In this document: piece after piece, positions 6,020 to 11,492 of the stretch | How the letters are laid out: the number at the start of each line of letters is the position of its first letter | Position numbering within the stretch: the stretch's first letter is position 1 | Origin: an uncultured Mediterranea sp. | Lineage (GTDB): Bacteria > Bacteroidota > Bacteroidia > Bacteroidales > Bacteroidaceae | DNA length: 11,492 bases | Direction: 5' to 3' | Assembly (NCBI GenBank): GCA_946007445.1 | Contig: CAMGAL010000036.1 | Location: 1-11,492, forward strand | The notes under the pieces: model-generated | Databases searched by the model: none | Told to the model about the DNA's origin: nothing | The model's input: only the letters and a program-made list of their open reading frames with translations | Position numbers and translations under genes: made by a program

Positions 6020-6499
6020 TCAGCGGGCGCCCAGCTTGCTGTCAACGTACATGACACCGTATTCGCCGGCCTTGGTCAGCATGTCTACGATGCCGGCTGC
6101 GGTAGCTTCTTCCTCCACCTGCTCGCGAACGAAGCCCCAGAGGAAGTCCTGCGTAGCCTTGTCCTTCTCGGCGGCAGCTACGTCCACCAGTTCGTCGATC
6201 ATCTTGGAGACGCGGCACTCGTGCTCATACACCTGCTTGAAGCACTCCAGGGGGGTGCCGAAGCTGTCGGGCACGACGTCGATCTTGTTGACCGTGGCCT
6301 TGCCACCACGTCTGAGGATGTATCCTGCCATGGCGCAGGCGTGTTCGTTCTCCTCCATCCACTGCTTCTTCAGCCAGTGGGCACAACCGGTGTAGCCCTC
6401 TTTCTCCATATAGAATGACATGGCCAGATAGAGGTTGGCCGACCACATCTCGGCAGTAATCTGCTCGTTGATAGCTTTCTGTAATTTTTCCGTAATCAT
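6020..6499 (-). CDS. ftnA: Bacterial non-haem ferritin (159 aa)
   Basis: Ferritin forms a 24-subunit shell in the cytoplasm that oxidises Fe(II) and stores it as ferric mineral. The four-helix ferritin fold is full length. Counting from the ATG, the ferroxidase residues fall at the positions used in E. coli FtnA: Glu17, Tyr24, Glu50, His53, Glu94 and Gln127. The third-site acids Glu49, Glu126, Glu129 and Glu130 are also present. No haem-binding Met of the bacterioferritin type is evident, so FtnA is preferred. It has its own -7 box 31 bases upstream and a hairpin terminator downstream, so it is probably transcribed alone. No Fur or OxyR site was identified. Confidence 0.95.
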   Translation of the reverse strand: MITEKLQKAINEQITAEMWSANLYLAMSFYMEKEGYTGCAHWLKKQWMEENEHACAMAGYILRRGGKATVNKIDVVPDSFGTPLECFKQVYEHECRVSKMIDELVDVAAAEKDKATQDFLWGFVREQVEEEATAAGIVDMLTKAGEYGVMYVDSKLGAR

Positions 6500-6530
6500 A
6501 CTTTTAGTTATTAGTTAATTGAAATCATTA

Positions 6531-6538
6531 CAAATATA
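6531..6538 (-). promoter_or_regulatory. -7 promoter box of ferritin gene
   Basis: On the minus strand this reads TATATTTG, a full match to the Bacteroidetes TAnnTTTG box, 31 bases before the ferritin ATG. No clear TTTG -33 box is seen at 19-21 bases, which may mean the promoter needs an activator. It lies in the 74-base gap after lysA. Confidence 0.6.
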
Positions 6539-6573
6539 GGGTGATTATTCGAAAGGTGCACTATCGGATAACA

Positions 6574-7755
6574 TTATTTAATGTTTTTAATGCTCACTTG
6601 CAGTTCGTCGCTGGTGTAGCCCACGGGCAGGGGGCGGCAGTTGTAGCCCGAAGCCATGATTTCGCCATAGGCACCGGCCGAGCGCAGAGCCACCAGATCG
6701 CCACGATGGACGGCGTTGAGGCTGACGGCTTTGCCGAAGACGTCGGACGACTCGCAGATGGGACCTACCACGTCGTACACCTGGGCATCGGCCTCGGAGG
6801 AGAGGTTCTCCATCTCGTGGTGGGCCTGGTAGAGGGCAGGACGGATGAGGTCGGTGAAGCCGGCGTCGAGGATGGCAAACTGCTTGTTGGTGCCCTGCTT
6901 GACATAGAGCACCTTGGAGATGAGTGAGCCGCACTGACCCACCACCGCACGGCCCAGCTCGAAGTGGAGTGTCTGGCCGGGGCGCAACCGGAGGTGCGTG
7001 TCGTAGGTGGCGAAGTAGGTGCGGAAGTCGGGCACGGGATGGCCGTTGGGGTCTTGGTAGTCAATGCCCAGACCGCCACCCACGTTGATGTGGGGCATCA
7101 GGATGCCGCGGGCTTCGAGCTTGTCCTGCAGCTCGTTGATGCGGTGGCAGAGGGCTATGAAGTCGCCCATCTCCAGGATCTGCGAGCCGATGTGGAAGTG
7201 GAGGCCGATGAAGTGCACGTGCCGGAGCGACTGAGCCAGGTCGATGACCCGGTCCATGTCCTCCATGCTGATGCCGAACTTGTTTTCAGCCAGGCCGGTG
7301 GTGATGTTGGCATGGGTGTGTGCCCCTACGTTGGGGTTGATGCGGAACGCCACCTGGGCCACCTTGCCGCGCTGGGCGGCCAGCTGGTCGATGACCTCCA
7401 GTTCGGGGATGGACTCCACGTTGAAGCAGAAGATCTCTTCGTCGAGGCCGAGCTTGATTTCCCAGTCGGCCTTGCCTACGCCGGCAAAGACGATGCGGTC
7501 GGCAGGGAAGCCTGCCCGCAGGGCGGCCTGTATCTCGCCGCCGCTCACGCAGTCGGCTCCCAAGCCGCTCTCGCGGATGACGGCCAGCACCTTGGGGTTG
7601 GCGTTGGCCTTGACGGCATAGTGTACGGCGAAGCGGTCGTAGCGTCCGGCTTCGGTGCAGATGGTGTGCAGCGTGTGGCGCAGCAGCTCTAGGTCGTAGT
7701 AGTAGAAGGGAGTCTGCAGCTCGGCAAACTGCTGGATGGGGAAGGTACCTTTCAT
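6574..7755 (-). CDS. lysA: Diaminopimelate decarboxylase LysA (393 aa)
   Basis: LysA removes CO2 from meso-diaminopimelate to give L-lysine, the last step of lysine synthesis. It is a PLP enzyme of the alanine-racemase-like barrel fold (fold III). Lys49 in HYAVKANANP is the PLP-bound lysine. Other family motifs are GADCVSGGE, the HFHIGSQ strand, the phosphate-binding NVGGGLGIDY loop, FELGRAVVG, and Cys334 in GPICESSD from the partner subunit with Tyr363 in GAYG. The length is normal and no defect is seen. It is the last gene of the hisF-hisIE-ftsE-lysC-lysA run, 39 bases after the lysC remnant. It therefore appears intact downstream of a broken lysC and may depend on another aspartokinase for substrate. 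Confidence 0.96.
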   Translation of the reverse strand: MKGTFPIQQFAELQTPFYYYDLELLRHTLHTICTEAGRYDRFAVHYAVKANANPKVLAVIRESGLGADCVSGGEIQAALRAGFPADRIVFAGVGKADWEIKLGLDEEIFCFNVESIPELEVIDQLAAQRGKVAQVAFRINPNVGAHTHANITTGLAENKFGISMEDMDRVIDLAQSLRHVHFIGLHFHIGSQILEMGDFIALCHRINELQDKLEARGILMPHINVGGGLGIDYQDPNGHPVPDFRTYFATYDTHLRLRPGQTLHFELGRAVVGQCGSLISKVLYVKQGTNKQFAILDAGFTDLIRPALYQAHHEMENLSSEADAQVYDVVGPICESSDVFGKAVSLNAVHRGDLVALRSAGAYGEIMASGYNCRPLPVGYTSDELQVSIKNIK

Positions 7756-7794
7756 ATTTGTTTATTCGTTATTGTATTTGACTGTGTCGGTCGG

Positions 7795-8910
7795 TCACTC
7801 TGCGTTGAACAGCATGTCGCTGAGCGACTGCAGGGCGGCCTTCTTGTCGCACTCGCGGATGAGGAAGGAGATGTTGTAGTTGCTGCCTCCGAAGGAGATC
7901 ATGCGGACGGGGATGTCGCGCATGGCGTCGAGTGCCTTGGCCTCGAAGCCCACGTTCTCCCACTCCAGATCGCCCACGACGCAGATGATGCACATGTCCT
8001 TGTCCACGGTGACGGTGCCATACTTCTTCAGGTCGTCGAGGATTTCGTTCAGGTGCTTGGTGTTGTCTATGGAGACGGAGACGCCCACCTCGGAGGTGCA
8101 GATCATGTCGATGGAGGTCTGGTAGCTCTCGAAGATCTCGAACACCTTGCGCAGGAAGCCGTAGGCCAGGAGCATACGTCCGGACTTAATCTTGATGGCG
8201 GTGATGTTGTCCTTGGCGGCCACGGCCTTGATGAGCCCCTTCTCCGTGTCGTTGGAGATCAACGTGCCGGGGGCGGTGGGGTCCATGGCGGTTCAGATGA
8301 GCGAGGCGGTGTAGTCGCTGCCTCCGCGCTGCAGGTTGTCAATCTCGCCATAGGCGTTGCGGCAGATGAATCCCTGGGTGATGTAGATGTCGGCATCGGG
8401 ATACATCTCCATCTGGTTCTGCAGTTTCTCCTTGATGTAGGTGGGGTCGGGCTCGGCGTTCTTGTCCGTGCGCATAAACTCCAGGGCGGGCAGCAGCACC
8501 GAGTTGACGCCCTGCTCCTGCAGGTAGTAGTTCATCATGCCGGTAGAGATGAGTTCGCCCTGGGCCAGCACCACCTTCTCCTCGAAGAGCGTGAAGAGGT
8601 CCTTGGTGTAGGTGCGGATGGAGTCGAAGTGCGACTTCACCAGTTCGCGTCCCTTCTGCTTGTATTCGGGCGTGTCGTAGAGGGCGTCGATGTGTCGGCG
8701 GTAGACCGATTCGAGCTTGTTGATAATCTCGTTGGCGCCTTCCGGATTCTTCTTGTAGAGATAGTCCGCGATATCCACCAAGGTGTTGGTCGTTCCCGAC
8801 ATGGCCGAGAGCACCACGATTTTGCGTTCACCATCGTTGATCAGTCGGGCCACATCCTTCATCCGGGCAGCTGAGCCGACCGAAGTACCTCCAAACTTCA
8901 ATACTTTCAT
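7795..8910 (-). pseudogene. lysC: Aspartate kinase (lysC) with internal deletion and in-frame TGA
   Basis: Aspartokinase phosphorylates L-aspartate, the first step toward lysine, diaminopimelate, threonine and methionine. The N-terminal part (8910-8296, 205 codons) has KFGGTSVGSA and the GGSDYTASLI motif. TGA follows at 8295-8293, then two codons, then MDPTAPGTLISN and the two regulatory ACT domains to the stop at 7795. Complete family members have about 65-70 more residues between these points, including the Trp-Thr-Asp-x-Asp-Gly and Phe-Gly-Ala-Lys-x-Leu-His-Pro motifs of the catalytic domain. None of it is present here in any frame, because only six bases separate the TGA from the Met codon. 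The lesion is therefore a deletion plus stop, not a single-base error. Kinase activity should be lost. The second piece (8286-7795, 163 codons) could be translated alone. Assembly collapse is an alternative explanation. Confidence 0.85.
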
Positions 8911-8927
8911 TTCTTGTTTCTTCTATA

Positions 8928-9626
8928 TTAAGGGTTATAACTTTTTGTCTTGTCTGTCATCTGTTCGATGCGGTGGTCGGCGCAGCGATACACCACGCCG
9001 GGAAACTCCTCCAGCAGCTGCAGGTTGTGGGTGGTCATCACCACCAGGGGGCCCTGCTCGCGGCTCAGGTCGTAGAGCAGGCGGGTGATGGCCCGACCGG
9101 TCTCGGCGTCGAGGTTGCCCGTAGGCTCGTCGGCCAGGATGATGGGCGGTGCATTGAGGATGGCGCGGGCAATGACGATGCGCTGCTGCTCGCCGCCTGA
9201 CAGTTCGTTGGGCAGCTTGTAGCCCTTGTTCTCCATGCCCACCTGCTGCAGCACCTCCTCAATGCGGTCGTGGCGCTCGCGGCGGTTGCGCCAGCCGGTG
9301 GCCTGCAGTACAAACTCCAGGTTGTCGTGTACGGTGCGGTCGGTCAGCAGCTGGAAGTCCTGGAAGACGATGCCCAGCTTGCGGCGCAGAGCGGGCAGCT
9401 GCTTGCGCTTGAGGCGGCGCAGGTCGTAGCCCAGCACCTCGGCCTCGCCCTGGTGGACGTCCAGCTCGGCATAGAAGGTCTTCAGCAGGCTGGTCTTGCC
9501 GGAGCCAACCTTGCCGATGAGGTAGACGAACTCGCCGCCGTGCAGCTCGAGGTCTACGCCTTCGAGGACGCAGAGCTCCTGCTGGCAGATGTCCACCTGG
9601 TGGTACGCTATCAATGTCTCGTTCAT
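8928..9626 (-). CDS. ftsE: FtsE-like ABC transporter ATP-binding protein (232 aa)
   Basis: This is a stand-alone ABC ATPase of the FtsE/LolD/MacB group. In cell division FtsE pairs with the membrane protein FtsX to control cell-wall hydrolases. Motifs, counted from the ATG at 9626, are Walker [10 protein letters not shown] (residues 38-46), a Q-loop in FQDFQLL, signature LSGGEQQR (142-149), Walker B IILADE (162-167) and the switch His200 in TTHN. I chose this ATG because an in-frame extension upstream only translates hisIE in another frame. No ftsX is in the window, so the FtsE name rests on length and overall similarity. A LolD- or MacB-like role remains possible. It lies 25 bases after hisIE and 17 bases before lysC, which suggests co-transcription. 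Confidence 0.85.
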   Translation of the reverse strand: MNETLIAYHQVDICQQELCVLEGVDLELHGGEFVYLIGKVGSGKTSLLKTFYAELDVHQGEAEVLGYDLRRLKRKQLPALRRKLGIVFQDFQLLTDRTVHDNLEFVLQATGWRNRRERHDRIEEVLQQVGMENKGYKLPNELSGGEQQRIVIARAILNAPPIILADEPTGNLDAETGRAITRLLYDLSREQGPLVVMTTHNLQLLEEFPGVVYRCADHRIEQMTDKTKSYNP

Positions 9627-9651
9627 GGCCGTGGGCGGGGATAGGGGTGGG

Positions 9652-10263
9652 TCAGTGCTTCTTCCAGTTGGGTGCGTGGCGCTCCTGCAGCTCGCGTGCC
9701 AGGTCTTCGATGCGGTAGCCCTTCGAGGTGAGCAGCACGATGAGGTGGTAGAGCAGGTCGGCTCCCTCGTAGATGAGTCGCTCGTCGGTGCCGTTGCAGG
9801 CCTCGATGATGGTCTCCACGGCCTCCTCGCCCACCTTCTGGGCCATCTTGTTGACGCCGCTCTCGAAGAGGCTGGTCGTGTAGGAGCCTTGGGGCATCTC
9901 CTCATGGCGGCGGCAGATGAAGTCCTGCAGCTCGCGCAAGAACATCACCGGCTCTTCGTTCTTCTCGCCCCAGCAGGTGTCGGTGCCGGTGTGGCACACG
10001 GGACCGTGGGGTTCGGCCTGGATGAGTAGCGTGTCCTGGTCGCAGTCGGCCTGGATGGATACCACACGGAGCACGTGGCCGCTCTCCTCGCCCTTGGTCC
10101 AGAGGCGGTTCTTGGTACGGCTGAAGAAGGTCACCAAGCCGCTCTCCACGGTCTTGGCGTAGGCCTCAGCGTTCATGAATCCCAGCATCAGCACCTTGGC
10201 CGTGTGGGCATCCTGTATAATGGCGGGCACCAGCCCGTTCATCTTGTCGAAGTTCAGTTCCAT
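9652..10263 (-). CDS. hisIE: Bifunctional HisIE: PR-AMP cyclohydrolase / PR-ATP pyrophosphatase (203 aa)
   Basis: HisIE carries out the second and third steps of histidine synthesis: hydrolysis of PR-ATP to PR-AMP, and ring opening of PR-AMP. The HisI domain (about residues 1-110) has SRTKNRLWTKGEESGH, the metal-binding DCDQD (Asp73, 75, 77) and zinc-type Cys74, Cys90 and Cys97 with the usual 16- and 7-residue spacing. The HisE domain (about 115-203) has GSYTTSLFESG, KVGEEAVETIIEA and EGADLLYHLIVLL, the Mg-binding helices of the pyrophosphatase. Domain order and length are normal for the fused form common in Bacteroidetes. It lies 49 bases after hisF on the same strand. A possible internal promoter lies in the hisF 3' end. 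Confidence 0.96.
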   Translation of the reverse strand: MELNFDKMNGLVPAIIQDAHTAKVLMLGFMNAEAYAKTVESGLVTFFSRTKNRLWTKGEESGHVLRVVSIQADCDQDTLLIQAEPHGPVCHTGTDTCWGEKNEEPVMFLRELQDFICRRHEEMPQGSYTTSLFESGVNKMAQKVGEEAVETIIEACNGTDERLIYEGADLLYHLIVLLTSKGYRIEDLARELQERHAPNWKKH

Positions 10264-10312
10264 ATCTCTCGTTGTCAGTTAGTGTATGTTCTATCGGTAG
10301 CAGCCGGCGGGT

Positions 10313-11074
10313 TCAGACTCGACGGACCGCAATTCCCCGGCTGCAAAGATACGATTTTAATTCGGGAATCGTGATTTCTCCGAAGTGAAAAACGCTGGCC
10401 GCCAGTGCGGCATCGGCTTTTCCCTTCAGGAAGGCGTCGGCAAAGTGCTCCATGGTGCCTGCTCCACCCGAGGCAATGACGGGGATGGAGAGCCCCTCGG
10501 AGAGGCGGGCCAGGGCCTCGTTGGCATAGCCGGTCTTCACGCCGTCGTGGTTCATGCTGGTGAAGAGCACTTCGCCCGCACCGCGCTCCTGGGCCTCGTG
10601 GGTCCATTCGTAGAGGTTGCGGGGGGTCTTGACGCGTCCGCCGTTGAGGTAGCAGTACCAGGTGCCGTCCTCCTCCAGCCGGGCATCCACAGCCAGCACA
10701 CACACCTGCTGGCCGAAGTGGCCGGCTATCTCGTCTATCAGTTCCGGTCGGCGGATGGCGGCCGAGTTGATGGAAATCTTGTCGGCTCCGGCAGCCAGCA
10801 GGCGCGCAACGTCAGCCAGTTCGTTGATGCCTCCCCCCACGGTGAAGGGGATGCTGATGTTGGCGGCAATGCGCTGCACCAGTTCGGCAAAGGTCTTGCG
10901 TCCCTCGTAGCTGGCCGTGATGTCGAGGAACACCAGTTCGTCAGCTCCCTGGCGGCTATAGGCGCGTGCCAGCTCTACGGGGTCGCCCGCCTGACGCAGG
11001 CCGACGAAGTTGACACCCTTTACGGTCTGTCCGTCTTTGATGTCGAGGCACGGTATGATTCGTTTTGCTAACAT
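10313..11074 (-). CDS. hisF: Imidazole glycerol phosphate synthase cyclase subunit HisF (253 aa)
   Basis: HisF, with the glutaminase HisH, turns PRFAR and ammonia into imidazole glycerol phosphate and AICAR. It is a full-length TIM barrel. The catalytic pair falls at the expected positions: Asp11 in PCLDIKDG and Asp130 in LAVDARL. Phosphate-binding motifs FTVGGGI and VIASGGAG are intact. The ATG at 11074 gives the normal [11 protein letters not shown] start. An in-frame extension to a GTG at 11128 would translate the 9-bp repeats as Ile-Thr-Pro units and is not believed. It is the first gene of the minus-strand run. hisH and hisA, often upstream of hisF in related genomes, are not here, because the next gene points the other way. 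Confidence 0.96.
   Translation of the reverse strand: MLAKRIIPCLDIKDGQTVKGVNFVGLRQAGDPVELARAYSRQGADELVFLDITASYEGRKTFAELVQRIAANISIPFTVGGGINELADVARLLAAGADKISINSAAIRRPELIDEIAGHFGQQVCVLAVDARLEEDGTWYCYLNGGRVKTPRNLYEWTHEAQERGAGEVLFTSMNHDGVKTGYANEALARLSEGLSIPVIASGGAGTMEHFADAFLKGKADAALAASVFHFGEITIPELKSYLCSRGIAVRRV
10344..10351 (-). promoter_or_regulatory. Possible internal promoter box inside hisF 3' end
   Basis: On the minus strand this reads TATCTTTG and continues GCAGCC, the same string as the strong promoter box of the queuosine operon at 3756. It is within the last codons of hisF, about 80 bases before the hisIE start. No TTTG -33 box is seen at the right spacing, so it may be chance or a weak promoter for hisIE-ftsE-lysC-lysA. 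Confidence 0.3.
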
Positions 11075-11089
11075 AATATTTTTTCTTTT

Positions 11090-11153
11090 AGGAGTTAAAG
11101 GAGTTATAGGAGTTATAGGAGTTATCACTCCGCTTCGCTCCGTTAGGAGTTAT
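11090..11153. repeat. 9-bp tandem repeat AGGAGTTAT, left array
   Basis: Four head-to-tail 9-bp units fill 11090-11125 (AGGAGTTAA once, then AGGAGTTAT three times). A fifth AGGAGTTAT follows at 11145-11153 after a 19-base insert containing GCTTCGCTCC. The array ends 15 bases before the hisF start codon as read on the minus strand. It is complementary in sense to the right array at 11194-11247. Confidence 0.9.
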
Positions 11154-11154
11154 C

Positions 11155-11169
11155 GCAGGCTACGCCTGC
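11155..11169. other. Hairpin between the two 9-bp arrays
   Basis: GCAGGC and GCCTGC form a perfect 6-bp stem with a TAC loop. It lies between the opposed repeat arrays, near the centre of the larger potential stem. Confidence 0.5.
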
Positions 11170-11193
11170 TCAGTCAATAGTCGGAGTATCGGC

Positions 11194-11247
11194 TTTAACT
11201 CCTTTAACTACTTTAACTCCTTTAACTACTATAACTACTTTAACTAC
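11194..11247. repeat. 9-bp tandem repeat TTTAACTCC/TTTAACTAC, right array
   Basis: Six head-to-tail 9-bp units are present: TTTAACTCC, TTTAACTAC, TTTAACTCC, TTTAACTAC, TATAACTAC and TTTAACTAC. They are the reverse complement, with changes, of the left array units, so the gap can fold into one long imperfect hairpin. The array ends 11 bases before the ATG of the rightward gene. No TAnnTTTG promoter box was found in this gap on either strand. Confidence 0.9.
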
Positions 11248-11258
11248 TAAAAAAGAAT

Positions 11259-11492
11259 ATGGAAGATAGAATCGCCAAGGCAGTGGCCCTCTTCAAGGAA
11301 GGGTACAACTGCTCGCAATCAGTGGTGGCGGCGTTTGCCGACCTCTATGGTTTCAGTGAAGAACAGGCACTGCGGATGTCGGCCTCCTTCGGGGGTGGCA
11401 TCGGCCGGATGCGTCAGACGTGAGGAGCCGCCTGCGTCATGTTTCTGCTCGCCGGGCTGGAGAAATGGGCGCACAAGCCGCAACACCCAGAC
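11259..11492 (+). pseudogene. C_GCAxxG_C_C family putative redox protein, interrupted by TGA and cut by window end
   Basis: The frame begins MEDRIAKAVALFKEGYNCSQ and continues with FADLYGF and SFGGGIGRMRQT. This matches the N-terminal part of the C_GCAxxG_C_C family, small proteins with four conserved Cys thought to be redox-active. The first conserved Cys (Asn-Cys-Ser-Gln, residue 18) is present. At residue 55 (11421-11423), where the family has the Cys of CGAxxG, the codon is TGA. The frame then continues GAACVMFLLAGLE, so the family match spans the stop, and the Gly of CGAxxG is also changed to Val. After Glu68 the frame-0 peptide no longer resembles the family, while a shift of two bases near 11462 gives a Met-Gly-Ala continuation, suggesting a frameshift. 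Pseudogene or sequence error is favoured. Selenocysteine is a less likely option. Confidence 0.75.

Noticed and set aside
8293..8295. lysC stop as a simple sequencing error or programmed recoding
   Set aside because: Removing the stop would not restore the missing catalytic segment of about 65-70 residues, so a point error or read-through cannot explain it.
11075..11128. N-terminal extension of HisF with Ile-Thr-Pro repeats
   Set aside because: It is a translation of the 9-bp tandem repeat from a GTG. HisF normally starts at [11 protein letters not shown], and the catalytic Asp11 and Asp130 numbering fits the ATG at 11074.

Overview
The window looks like a chromosomal segment of a Bacteroidales bacterium (Bacteroides or a close relative). 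The evidence is promoter boxes of the Bacteroidetes type (TTTG, about 20 bases, TAnnTTTG), a lipoprotein with a Bacteroidetes surface-export signal (Cys-Ser-Ser-Glu-Asp-Asp), a fimbrillin-like domain, and short palindromic and tandem repeats in the gaps. The species cannot be named from the sequence alone. From about 3.8 kb onward the genes are visibly G+C-rich. The first 3.7 kb is clearly more A+T-rich.

Left part (1-3730, + strand): a 51-codon peptide gene (125-280) precedes a 925-residue surface lipoprotein (415-3192). Its N-terminal half resembles fimbrillin (Mfa/FimA-like) proteins and its C-terminal half is a repetitive, probably beta-helical region. A strong intrinsic terminator follows. 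About 470 bases of gene-poor spacer come next, with a four-copy 11-bp tandem repeat and a REP-like palindrome.

Queuosine part (3732-5974, + strand): a well-formed promoter leads into a short leader that looks like a preQ1-I riboswitch. It is followed by a queuosine-precursor transporter (YhhQ/QPTR), queC and queF. Together they make or import the 7-deazaguanine precursor of queuosine and would be repressed by preQ1. Similar hairpin-rich repeats lie after queC and after queF. A perfect 11-bp hairpin separates queF from the convergent ferritin gene.

Minus-strand part (6020-11074): in transcription order, hisF, hisIE, an ftsE-like ABC ATPase, a broken lysC and lysA lie closely spaced and probably form one operon joining late histidine synthesis, a cell-division or export ATPase and the lysine/diaminopimelate pathway. 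A ferritin gene with its own -7 box lies downstream. The lysC gene has lost about 65-70 codons from its catalytic domain and has a TGA at the junction.

Right edge (11075-11492): between hisF and a rightward gene lie two opposed arrays of 9-bp repeats. The rightward gene belongs to the C_GCAxxG_C_C putative redox family. It has TGA at the conserved Cys codon of its CGAxxG motif and appears to lose frame shortly after, so it is probably a pseudogene or affected by sequence error.
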